Both the position numbers and the translations under genes were made by a program. DNA of 36,646 nucleotides from Myxococcales bacterium (GTDB lineage Bacteria > Myxococcota_A > Polyangia > GCA-2747355), in the NCBI GenBank assembly GCA_020431405.1, contig JAGQIK010000079.1, positions 1 to 36,646 on the forward strand, written 5' to 3'. Positions 22,393 through 30,900 of this stretch are shown in pieces (positions within the stretch are counted from its first letter, which is position 1; every line of letters begins with the position of its first letter). A model generated the notes under the pieces. The model did no database searches. It had not been told where the DNA came from and saw nothing but the letters and a program-made list of their open reading frames with translations.

Positions 22393-23735
22393 CCGCGATG
22401 AAGCTTCTCGACGAGAAAGCCTTGGGCGCGGTGGCCGAGCTGGCCTGCGCGCGCGCCAAGAAGAAGGGCGCCAGCGCAGCGGCGGCGCGCATCGGCGCGA
22501 CCAAGAAGGACCGCATCGTGCTGCGCGACGGCAAGAAGGAAGAGGTCAAGTCCTCCATCGCGCGCAGCCTCACCATCAAGCTCTACGTCGATGGCCGCTA
22601 CGCGAGCCACTCCACCAGCGTGCTCGATGACAAGAAGGCGCTCGAGCGCTTCATCGACGACGCGGTGGAGATGACGCGGCTGTTGGCGGCCGATGCCAAG
22701 CGCCAGCTGCCCGACCCCAAGCACTACGCCGGGCGCAGCAAGAAGGACCTCGGCCTCTACGTCGCCGAGCAGACGACGTTCGCCGGGCGCGTGGCGCGCG
22801 CCAAGGCGGCGCACGACGCGGCGCGCACGGCGGCGGGCGACAAGCTGCTCTCGGTGGGCGCCGGCGCCAGCGACTATGTCGGCTTGACGCTGATGCGCAC
22901 CACCAACGGCTTCGCCGACAGCGAGCGCTCGAGCTCGGCGTGGGTCTGGGCCTCGGTGAGCATCAAGGACCCGTCGGGTCGGCGGCCGAGCGACTGGGAC
23001 CAGGCCGGCGCGCGCGGTAGTGCCGGCCTTTCGGCCGATGCGGCGGCCGCGGTGGGCAAACGCGCAGCCGAGCGCACGCTGGCGACCCTCGGCGCCGACA
23101 AGGCCAAGACGATGACGCTGCCGGTGATCGTCGAAAACCGCGCCGTCGGGCGGCTGCTCTACGGTCTGTTCGCGCCGCTTTCGGGCTGGGCGCTCGACCA
23201 GAAGCGCTCGTGCTTCGAAGACGCCATCGGCAAGGTGATCGCCAGCAGCAAGCTCGACCTGATCGACGATCCGCTGCTCGAGGGCGCCTGGGGCTCGCGG
23301 CGCTTCGACGGTGAAGGCCTCACCGCGCGGCGCCGCCACATCGTGAAGGGCGGCAAGCTCGCCGGCTACTACCTCGACAGTTACTACGCGCGCAAGCTAG
23401 GCAAGGAGCCGACCGGCGGTGGCCGCAGCAACATCGTCTTTTCGCCCGGCGAGGGCACGCTCGACGCGCTGCTGAAAGCCGCCGGCAAGGCGGTGCTGGT
23501 GACGAACTTCCTCGGCGGAAACTCCAACAGCACCACCGGCGATTTCTCGCACGGCATCTCGGGCTTCGTGATCGAAGGCGGCAAGCGCGCGCGACCCATC
23601 GCGTCGATGAACATCGCCGGCAACCACGGCGAGCTGTGGAAGACGCTGACGGGCTGGGGCGCCGACGCCTACGCCTATTCATCGGTGCGCGCGCCGAGCC
23701 TCGTCTTCGCGCCGATGGTGGTCAGCGGCAAGTAA
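22389..23735 (+). CDS. pmbA: TldE/PmbA-family partner subunit
   Basis: The 448-aa product is the TldE/PmbA-type partner of TldD. The family shares the TldD fold but lacks the HExxxH zinc site, as here. The hallmark C-terminal region FLGGNSNSTTGDFSHGISGF is present, as is an IVENRAVGRLL segment near the middle. No signal peptide or membrane helix is visible, in contrast to the exported-looking TldD. The GTG at 22389 overlaps the TldD stop in a GTGA junction, with AAGG just upstream; ATG 22398 is an alternative. The gene converges on the unknown secreted protein gene with 18 bp between stops. Confidence 0.9.
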   Translation: MTAMKLLDEKALGAVAELACARAKKKGASAAAARIGATKKDRIVLRDGKKEEVKSSIARSLTIKLYVDGRYASHSTSVLDDKKALERFIDDAVEMTRLLAADAKRQLPDPKHYAGRSKKDLGLYVAEQTTFAGRVARAKAAHDAARTAAGDKLLSVGAGASDYVGLTLMRTTNGFADSERSSSAWVWASVSIKDPSGRRPSDWDQAGARGSAGLSADAAAAVGKRAAERTLATLGADKAKTMTLPVIVENRAVGRLLYGLFAPLSGWALDQKRSCFEDAIGKVIASSKLDLIDDPLLEGAWGSRRFDGEGLTARRRHIVKGGKLAGYYLDSYYARKLGKEPTGGGRSNIVFSPGEGTLDALLKAAGKAVLVTNFLGGNSNSTTGDFSHGISGFVIEGGKRARPIASMNIAGNHGELWKTLTGWGADAYAYSSVRAPSLVFAPMVVSGK

Positions 23736-23753
23736 GCCGCGAGTAATCCGCGC

Positions 23754-24485
23754 CTAGAAGCAGCGCGCCAGCGCCAGCCTGCTGCCCACGGTGGTGCCGA
23801 GGCGCAGCAGGCGCGGCGCGTGCGTCTTGTAGCAGGTGCCCGGATCTTCGCTGCCGAAGTAGCCCGGCGGCGGACCGGCGCAGCGACCGAGATCGACCCA
23901 CGCCACGACGCCGTCGCGCTTGGAGACAAACGCGGTCAGCACGCTGTGGCCGGCCTCGTCGTCGGCGTGGCCGAGACGTCGCGCGAGCAGCGGCTTTTTG
24001 CGCTCGCCTCTGGCGAAGACGAGCAGCCGGATGGTGCTGCTGGCGAAGCTTCCCGCCTTGGCCTTGTCGGCGACCTTATCGACACGCGCGTAGCAGCCGC
24101 GCGGCGAGACACGAAAGCGCGCCAGCGGCTGGAAGCCGAGGCGCTTTTTGTAAGCCGCGAGCGAGGCGAGGGGCCTTTGTGCGCGCGCGCGCAGGCGGCG
24201 GCGAAACTCGGCGCGCAGGCGCGCGGTGGTGCGATCGACGAACCAGGCGCGCGTGACGCCGCCGAGGCTGCGTACCGCTGCGAAACGCAGCTTGCCGCGC
24301 TTTTCGCCCGGAGGTGTGCTGCCGGTTTTGGTGCACCACGCCATCAGGCCGTCGACGAGCAACAGCCCGGCCGACGCGGAGACCGCGCGCGCGGAGTAGG
24401 TGATCGGGGTGTCTTCGCAGATGTCGGTCGCGGAGGCGACCGTGGGGATGATGGTCAGGACAGCGACAAGCGCGAGGCGCCTCAC
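23754..24485 (-). CDS. Secreted protein of unknown function
   Basis: I do not recognise this 243-aa protein. It starts with a Sec-type signal peptide (MRRLALVAVLTIIPTVASA, 1-19) with likely cleavage before Thr20. The mature part is rich in Arg and Ala and holds several cysteines (first at 23 and 51, last next to the C-terminal Phe), suggesting disulfides in the periplasm. A central region is strongly basic (TTARLRAEFRRRLRARAQR). The GTG start at 24485 overlaps the stop of the small upstream gene (GTGA junction), which explains the lack of its own ribosome-binding site. A longer frame to 24701 is open but would destroy the signal peptide. Confidence 0.65.
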   Translation of the reverse strand: MRRLALVAVLTIIPTVASATDICEDTPITYSARAVSASAGLLLVDGLMAWCTKTGSTPPGEKRGKLRFAAVRSLGGVTRAWFVDRTTARLRAEFRRRLRARAQRPLASLAAYKKRLGFQPLARFRVSPRGCYARVDKVADKAKAGSFASSTIRLLVFARGERKKPLLARRLGHADDEAGHSVLTAFVSKRDGVVAWVDLGRCAGPPPGYFGSEDPGTCYKTHAPRLLRLGTTVGSRLALARCF

Positions 24486-24583
24486 TCGGCGGCTGCAAGC
24501 GCCCGCTGGCGTCGCGCGCGCTCGCGCATCACCACGATGAATCCCAGTCCAAACCAAACAGCGAGCACGGCGATCTGACTCAT
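24482..24583 (-). CDS. 33-aa single-pass membrane peptide
   Basis: A 33-codon gene reads ATG at 24583 to TGA at 24482. The product has a short N-terminus, one hydrophobic helix (residues ~4-19, IAVLAVWFGLGFIVVM) and a basic, helical tail (RERARRQRALAAAE), an N-out/C-in layout by the positive-inside rule. AGAGGA lies 8 nt before the ATG, one of the better ribosome-binding sites in the window. Its stop overlaps the GTG of the secreted protein gene, so the two are translationally coupled. The size and layout resemble small subunits such as CcmD or CydX, but no sequence match supports either. Confidence 0.65.
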   Translation of the reverse strand: MSQIAVLAVWFGLGFIVVMRERARRQRALAAAE

Positions 24584-24838
24584 AGCTGATTCCTCTCTCT
24601 TCGCGGTCCCTGCTAAGCAAGCGCGATGCCGCTGCGCTGCGACGGGATACTGCCGGGTTAGCGCCGAGCGATGACGACATGCCCCAAGGTGCAGTAGCCA
24701 CCCGAGGGCTGCACGCCCCGCGCTACACCTGTCACAGCGGTGTTACGGCTTGGCGAGGTCGGCGGTTCGCAGCGCGCACAGAAACGCTGTGATCTTCGAT
24801 GTCCTGTCGCGCGCACGCCGGTTGCAACACGCCCGGTC

Positions 24839-25405
24839 ATGGCAAGAATTCCCGCGATCTTCGCCGCCGCCCTGCTGGTGGCAGGCTGCACCGAGCCCAA
24901 CCCCGACTTTCGGGGAGGCGGCGTGACGCCGCCGCCGCCGCCGCCGCCCACGCCACGACTCGATGGCGGCGGCCCGCCGCGCGCCGACAGTCAGTGCCCT
25001 GCGATCTTCGCCGACGAGGACGGTGATGGCTTCGGCGATCCGTTCCGCGTCGAGCACCACTGCGGACCGATCTTGCCCGGCTACGTGACCCGCGGCGGCG
25101 ACTGCGCCGACAACGATCCGCGCGCGCATCCCGGACAGACCGAGGCGTTCAAGATCGGCCGACCCGATGGCGCGTGGGACTTCGATTGCGACGGCCACGC
25201 CGAGCTCGTTCCGGGCGCGCGCTTCGCGGGCTGCAAGTGGGGCGAAGGTCGCTGTCTGGGTGAGGGCTGGGCGGACAAGGAGCCGCGCTGCGGCGAGGCG
25301 AGTCTCTATCTGCGCTGCACGCTGGTGCCGGGCAGCAAGGGCGACACCAACGGCGAGCCGCGCTGCGAGCCGCTGGGCGAGCCGACGCTGGCGCGCTGTC
25401 GCTAG
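24839..25405 (+). CDS. Lipoprotein with MopE-type putative metal-binding motif
   Basis: The 188-aa product begins MARIPAIFAAALLVAGC, a lipoprotein signal with Cys17. A poly-Pro linker (TPPPPPPPTP) follows. Then comes FADEDGDGFGDP, GGDCADNDPRAHPGQTE and FDCDGHAE, the acidic Asp/Gly pattern of MopE-like putative metal-binding repeats, which are frequent in Myxococcota surface proteins. Eight or more cysteines suggest disulfides. A role in calcium or copper binding is plausible only by family. ATG 24839 is chosen because it begins the signal peptide; there is no clear ribosome-binding site. The 255 bp upstream, shared with the divergent small membrane gene, shows no promoter I can defend. Confidence 0.72.
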   Translation: MARIPAIFAAALLVAGCTEPNPDFRGGGVTPPPPPPPTPRLDGGGPPRADSQCPAIFADEDGDGFGDPFRVEHHCGPILPGYVTRGGDCADNDPRAHPGQTEAFKIGRPDGAWDFDCDGHAELVPGARFAGCKWGEGRCLGEGWADKEPRCGEASLYLRCTLVPGSKGDTNGEPRCEPLGEPTLARCR

Positions 25406-25415
25406 CCAGCGTCTT

Positions 25416-25432
25416 CGCGGCCGTTGGCCGCG
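25416..25432. terminator. Hairpin between convergent lipoprotein genes
   Basis: CGCGGCC and GGCCGCG form a perfect 7-bp stem with a GTT loop in the 28-bp gap between two convergent stop codons. There is no T tract on either strand. Its position suggests a bidirectional end signal. Confidence 0.45.
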
Positions 25433-25433
25433 G

Positions 25434-26189
25434 CTACTGCTGCGTGAGCGTGAGGGTGATGGTCGCGGTGGTGATCCAGGCGATGTTCTGGCACTGCGCG
25501 ACGATCTTGCCGCCCTGCAGATCCTGGTCGGTGACCTGCACCGAGCAGTCGGCGATCTTCACGTCGAGGCCGTAGTCTTCGTCGTAGAGGCGGATGCGCA
25601 GGCCCGACTTGAGGTCGGAGACTTTCGCGGCGAGCAGCGTCTCGTTGCTCCAGCTGGCGTTGTCCCACGGGTTGATGTCGTACTTGGTGGTGCTCTGCTT
25701 GTCCTGACCGCCGGCGGTGACGACCACGTAGGGATCGCAGCGGTCGACGATCACGATGGGGATCGCGCCCTGCGTCTGGCACATGGCGTCGCCCGCGAGG
25801 TTGATCTCGACGGTGTTGAGCTGGACCTTGTAGAGCGTGTCGGGGTTGAGCGCGGGGTCCGACGGCGGATTCGAGGGTGGATTCGACGGCGGATTGGGAT
25901 CCGACGGCGGATTCTGATTGGGGTCCGACGGCGGCGGATTCTGGTTGCCGGGGTTGTCGGGGTTGTTCGGCACGTTGTTGTTGGGCAGCGGCTTACAGAA
26001 GTTGCCCTCGCACACGCCGCCGCAGTTGCTCGGATTGCAGCTGTAGCCGGGGTCCGTCGGCGTGCTCGGCGTCGTCGGCGTCGTCGGGAACGGGTTGGGA
26101 TTGGGCAGCGGCTGCTGCGTGTCGTCACCGCCGCAACCGATAAGAAGGACTGCGAGGATGCTGGCGAAAAGGAAGGTCTTGGTTTTCAT
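25434..26189 (-). CDS. Lipoprotein with Pro/Asn-rich linker and C2-like domain
   Basis: The 251-aa protein has a lipoprotein signal MKTKTFLFASILAVLLIGC (Cys19). A Cys cluster at 51, 56, 60 and 65 (CNPSNCGGVCEGNFC) is followed by a disordered Pro/Asn/Ser linker to ~115. Residues ~118-250 resemble a C2 beta-sandwich: DPYVVV (152-157), TTKYDINPWDNASWSNE (167-183) and LRIRLYDEDYGLD (197-209), with acidic residues placed like C2 calcium ligands. C2 domains bind Ca2+ and acidic membranes in eukaryotes; here it would be outside the inner membrane or on the cell surface. The start is set by GGGAG ~7 nt before ATG 26189. The C2 assignment is by pattern and needs a profile search. Confidence 0.7.
   Translation of the reverse strand: MKTKTFLFASILAVLLIGCGGDDTQQPLPNPNPFPTTPTTPSTPTDPGYSCNPSNCGGVCEGNFCKPLPNNNVPNNPDNPGNQNPPPSDPNQNPPSDPNPPSNPPSNPPSDPALNPDTLYKVQLNTVEINLAGDAMCQTQGAIPIVIVDRCDPYVVVTAGGQDKQSTTKYDINPWDNASWSNETLLAAKVSDLKSGLRIRLYDEDYGLDVKIADCSVQVTDQDLQGGKIVAQCQNIAWITTATITLTLTQQ
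25855..25942 (-). repeat. Short tandem repeats coding the NPPSDPN linker
   Basis: Several degenerate copies of a ~12-bp GGATTCGACGGC-type unit encode the repeating Asn-Pro-Pro-Ser-Asp linker of the C2-like lipoprotein. Such arrays are prone to length change by slippage without breaking the frame. Confidence 0.6.
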
Positions 26190-26351
26190 GGCGGCTCCCA
26201 CTCCCATGTCTCGTTTTCAGACGTGGCATCGGAGTGCAAACCCAAGACCACACCGCGGCGCTTTGATATCGCGCGCTTAGCGGTGTCGAGAGGTGACGGC
26301 TCGAGTTGCCGGTATGGCTAGTGTTGGATCGGCAGGCGGCCAGCGCGAGGT

Positions 26352-27965
26352 CTAGAGCAGCACGCCGGGGTTGAGGATGCCCTGCGGATCGAGCGCGGCC
26401 TTGGCGGCGCGCAGCGCGTCGGCGAACAGCTCGGGGCGCTGTTTCTCGTAGTAGGGCTTGTGCAGGCGGCCGACGGCGTGGTGGTGCGTGATCGTGCCGC
26501 CGGCCGAGACGACGGCTTCGCCGGCGGCTTGCTTGGCCGCACGCCAGACGTCGAGCTGGGCGCCTTCGGGCGCCGGCGCGACGAAGGTGTAGTAGGGCGC
26601 CGGGCCGTCGGGATAGACGTGGGTGAAGCGGCACATCACGAAGCCGCCGCCGGCGACCTCGCCGAGGGCTTTGCCCACCGCGCGCGTGACGTGCTCGTGA
26701 AAGTCGGCGAAGCGGTCCCAGGTGATCGCTGTCTCGAAGGTGTCGGCGACGACGCCGATGGCGACGGCGGTGTTGAGCAGGTATGGCGCGCGCAGGAACG
26801 TCTCGCGCCAGGCCTTGGCGGCGGCGCCGTCCTCTTCGCGCGCGGCGCCCTGCGCGCCCTCGGCGATCTCGACGCGGCCGCCGTGCGCGCGCGCGATCTC
26901 GACGGCGCGCGCGAGCAGCGGCGCGACGTCGTGGTCGGCCGACTCGAAGGCCAGCAGCAGCACCGAGCTGCCGTCTTTGGAGGCGCGCGAGGCGAAGGCT
27001 TCGCCGCCGTCGAGCAGCCGGCAGTTGGCCGGGTAGAGCCCGGACTGCGCCACGGCGCGCGTGGCCTCGACGGCGTCGTCGAAGCGCGTGAAGGCCGCCG
27101 AGGCCTTGGCGCGAAAGCGCGGGCGCGCCTGCAAGCGCATCCACGCCTCGGTGATGATGCCGAGGGTGCCCTCGCTGCCGATGAACATGCGGTCCGGCGA
27201 CGGGCCGGCGCCCGAGCCGGGCAGCCGCCGCGTCTCGAGCGTGCCGCGCGGCGTGACGACGCGCAGCGACTCGACGAAGTCGTCGATGTGCGTGTGCAGC
27301 GTGGCGAAGTGGCCGCCGGCGCGCGTGGCGATCCAGCCGCCGAGGCTCGACAGCTCGAACGACTGCGGGAAGTGGCGCAGCGTCAGGTCGTGCGGGCGCA
27401 GCGCGTCTTCGAGCGCGGGGCCGAGGATGCCGGCCTGGATGCGCGCGGCGCGCGAGCGCTGATCGACCTCGAGCAGCCGATCGAAGGCGCCGAGATCGAT
27501 ACACATGGCGCCCGCGTACGCGTCGCCGACATCGGCCTCGACGCCGCCGACGACGCTGCTGCCGCCGCCGTAGGGGATCGCCGCCACGCGCTGGTCGCTG
27601 CACCACTCGAGCAGCGCGAGCAGCTCGCGCTCGTCGCGCGGGCGGGCGACGAGGTCGGGCGGGTGCGGGTAGTCGCCGCAAAAGCCGCGCAGCACGTCGG
27701 CGAAGCTGCGGCCGTAGGCGTGCGCGGCGCGATCGCGGCGCTCGGCGCTGACCAGCGCGGCGAGCTCGGCGTTCGCGGGGGCGGCGATGCGCGGGGCGGG
27801 GAAGTCGACCTCGTCGAGCGGCCGCGGGGTGCGCGCTTTGACCTCGTCGGCGCGGCGGCCGAGGATCGGGCCGAAGCGTTTGACGGTGCGCGCGATCTCG
27901 TCGGCCGTGGGCTGGGCGTCCTCGAAACCCCAGCCCCAGTAGGAGCGCACCCGCGCGCCGCTCAT
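26352..27965 (-). CDS. FAD-linked alkyldihydroxyacetonephosphate synthase-like enzyme (AGPS type)
   Basis: The 537-aa enzyme belongs to the vanillyl-alcohol-oxidase/PCMH FAD family and matches AGPS, which swaps the acyl chain of acyl-DHAP for a fatty alcohol, the ether-bond step in ether-lipid synthesis. Diagnostic parts: YWGWGFED near the N-terminus (9-16), YGRSFADVLRG (84-94), the FAD-binding PYGGGSSVVGG (131-141), FIGSEGTLGIITEAW (261-275), RFTHVYPDG (446-454) and the AGPS-type HHHAVGR (494-500). The ATG at 27965 overlaps the stop of the upstream PHP lipoprotein gene as ATGA, giving translational coupling. The same frame stays open far upstream but that part is a shadow of the PHP gene. 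A D-lactate dehydrogenase-like oxidase is less likely given the HHH motif. Confidence 0.88.
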   Translation of the reverse strand: MSGARVRSYWGWGFEDAQPTADEIARTVKRFGPILGRRADEVKARTPRPLDEVDFPAPRIAAPANAELAALVSAERRDRAAHAYGRSFADVLRGFCGDYPHPPDLVARPRDERELLALLEWCSDQRVAAIPYGGGSSVVGGVEADVGDAYAGAMCIDLGAFDRLLEVDQRSRAARIQAGILGPALEDALRPHDLTLRHFPQSFELSSLGGWIATRAGGHFATLHTHIDDFVESLRVVTPRGTLETRRLPGSGAGPSPDRMFIGSEGTLGIITEAWMRLQARPRFRAKASAAFTRFDDAVEATRAVAQSGLYPANCRLLDGGEAFASRASKDGSSVLLLAFESADHDVAPLLARAVEIARAHGGRVEIAEGAQGAAREEDGAAAKAWRETFLRAPYLLNTAVAIGVVADTFETAITWDRFADFHEHVTRAVGKALGEVAGGGFVMCRFTHVYPDGPAPYYTFVAPAPEGAQLDVWRAAKQAAGEAVVSAGGTITHHHAVGRLHKPYYEKQRPELFADALRAAKAALDPQGILNPGVLL

Positions 27966-30900
27966 CGCGAGCGCAGGTAGCGCAGCTTCTGCAGCGCGCG
28001 CTGGATGTCCGAGCGCTTGAGCTTTCCGGCGCGCAGCAGCTGCAGCAGCTGGCGGCTGTCGCGGCGCAGGCGCCCGAGGCCGATGCGGTGATCGTGCGTC
28101 GACGACGATGCGGCCGCGTTGGCCGAACCACCCGCGCTCGCCGACTGCGAGGCGCGCTGCGGCTGCGTCAGCGCGCTGGTCTTGATGCCGGCGCGCGCGC
28201 GGTCTTTGGCCGTGGCCCAGCTCGGCATCTTGGCGAGCGGCGTGATCGCGCCGTCGCCGTCGGTGTCGACCCAGATCGGGTTGGTGATGGCATAGGGCCT
28301 GATGAGGCTGATCGTCGGCGAGAACGGCGTGCGCAGCGAGCGCAGCGGCGGCAGAAGCGGCGTGAGGCGCTGGATCAGCTCGAAGATGCCGAGGCGCGCC
28401 ACCGGCGTCGACGAGTAGACCGGTGCCAGCGACTTGCCGTCGACGCCCATCGCGATGACGACGTACCAGGCGTCGCGCGTCGGCGTGTCGCTGAAGGTCG
28501 CCTCGTAGTTGAGCACCTTGTCGTTGGGCAGCTTGATGCAGTCGTCGGCGCCCGCGGCGCAGTCGGTCTTGCCGCTGACGATCTTGATCAGCTCGCCGTT
28601 GCGGTAGATCTCGAGGCGGTCGACGTCGAACCACAGCGGCGAGCGCACGCGCACCGTCAGGTTGACGGGCTGGTTCTTGGGCGAGCTGACGGTCTGGCCG
28701 ATGCCCTTGTCGTTGATCGAAAACTCGACGAACGGCCCGGTGGTGGCGAAGACCTCGCCGGCCTTGACCGTCGCCGCGACGGCGGCGGACTGGATCTGGC
28801 CCGGGATGTCGCTCGACGAGCGCACGTAGTTGCGCGGCAGGCCGGCCTCGCCGCCGTAGACGTCGTGGCTGTCGGAGTTGCCGAGCACGGTGCGGTGCAC
28901 GCCGCGGTTGAGCATCTGGAACCAGTCGTCGACGGTGCCGCGCACGGTGGGGCACGGATCGTTGTCGCTGACCGCCGGCGCCACCGGTTTCTGGCAGCGC
29001 TTGTCGATGCAGCTGCCGCGCAGCGGGTCGCCCGTGCAGTCGAGGTCCTTGGCGCAGGGGATCTCGCAGGTGCGCTCGTTGGGCTTGCTCGTGTCGGTGG
29101 CGATGCAGGCCTCGGGGCGGCCGGCCCAGACCTGCTGGCACTGCGCGGTGCGATCGCAGCTGGGCGCCACGCGCTGGCAGAGCCTGCGATTGGCGTCGCC
29201 GTCGACGGGCAGACACTTTTCGCGGCCCGCCGGCGTGAGCAGCTTGTCGCAGCCCGCGTCGCTCTTGCAGCTGCGCAGGCAGCTTCCGACCTTGAGGTCG
29301 CAGACAAAACCGTCGCCGCAGTCGACGTCGGCGGTGCAGCGGCACTCGAAGGCCTTGTTGGTGTAGTTGATGGCGAGCTTCTGCTCGTCGGGCGTGCGGA
29401 TCATGTACTGGCGCTGCGCTGCCTTCGACAGCACCGCCCAGTCGGCGAGGCGGTCGGCGTAGGGGCGCGACGTGTCGCCGAGGATGCGCGTCAGCTCGAC
29501 GTTGTAGTCGCGCACTTCCTTCCAGGTCGGCCGGCGCAGGATGTCGAAGTTCTTGCCGTTGATCGCCTCGAGCGCGTCGTGCTCGGCGGAGAACTTGGCC
29601 GGCGTGAGCACGCGGTTGAGCAGGCCGTTGATCGAAAAGCCCGGCAGCTCGAGCGACCACGGGTCGACGTCGTAGAACGCGAAGTGGTCGTAGAAGTGGG
29701 CCACCGCCGTGACGGTGTTTTCCGGCCCGAAGCGCCCGCGCTCGCGCAGGTTGTCGAAGATGACCTTGGGCGGCACGTTTTCCCAGTCGTTGACCGGCGG
29801 CTTGGGCAGCACGCCGGCGCCTTTACCCTCGCGCCAGTGAAAGCCGCCGTTGAGCTCGGCGCGCTCGTCGAAGCGCAGCGGAAAGCCGAGGAAGTGGCCG
29901 TAGTCGAGCGGCGAGACCTCGAGGCCGACCTGGCTCTTGATCCACGGGCGCAGCCCGAGGTTGAAGATCGTCGGCCCGTAGTCGGTGAGCTGGTCGTGGT
30001 CGCTGGAGCTCATCAGCTCGATGCCTTCGGCGGCGTAGCTGACGACGCGATCGTCGAAGGCGAGGCCGGAGTCGACGCTGTTGGGGCCGTGGATGTGAAA
30101 GTCGGCCGAGATCCAGCCCGGCGTCTCGATCACCCGGCGAAGCTGAAAGATCTGCCGCGTGGCGAAGCCCGGGCGCAGCGTGACGTAGGCCTTGTGGATG
30201 CTGTACTCCATGCCGCGCGAAGCGATGATCTGGTAGGTGCCGGGCGGCAGCCGGGTCTCGCCGTTGCCGCTGCGGCTGAGGACGGTGCGCACGGTGTTGT
30301 CGGCGAAGCGCGAGCCGCCGAGCTCGAGCGGCAGACGCGCCGCCAGCGAGCAGCTGCACGTCTTTCCGTCCCAGCTCTGGTCGGGGCGGCACTCGCCGGC
30401 GTCCTTGTAGCTGCCGTCCTTGTTGGGCACGCACAGCTGGGACTTGGCCTCGCAGAAGGGGCGCCCCGAGACCTTTGCGCAGTCTTCGTCGCGGGCGCAC
30501 TCGGGGAAGCAGACGCCGATGGTGAGCTTGCTCGGCAGCGAGCGGCCTGCCTCGTCGCGCACGTTGAACTGCAGAAACCCGGCCTCGCGCGTGACGACGC
30601 TGGTGCGTGTGGTCTGGCCGGCGGCGATGGTGACGGGCACCAGCCGCGAGGCGGGGACCTTGTTGTCGCGCGCCACCAGCAGGTAGCGGCCCGGAGGCAG
30701 CGGCCCCGCGATGCTGCCGTCACGCACCACGTCGTCGGCGCCGACGTCGCTGCGGAAGTGCGAGACCACGCCGGGCTCGCCGAGCGGCACTTCGCTGCTC
30801 TTGGAGCTGTCGATGTTGAGCGCCACCAGCTCGTCGTAGCGCTTGGCGGCAAGCTCCGCGTCGCCGAGCTGGCTCCAGGCGTCGGGCACGCGGAAGGCGA

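Noticed and set aside
25855-25942. Short repeats as a CRISPR-like or regulatory array
   Set aside because: The copies are degenerate, in frame, without spacers, and are fully explained by the Pro/Asn/Ser linker they encode.
27966-29660. 5' extension of the AGPS frame
   Set aside because: The frame stays open, but the translation is arginine-rich low complexity and overlaps the real PHP gene. The AGPS match starts at ATG 27965 with an ATGA overlap.
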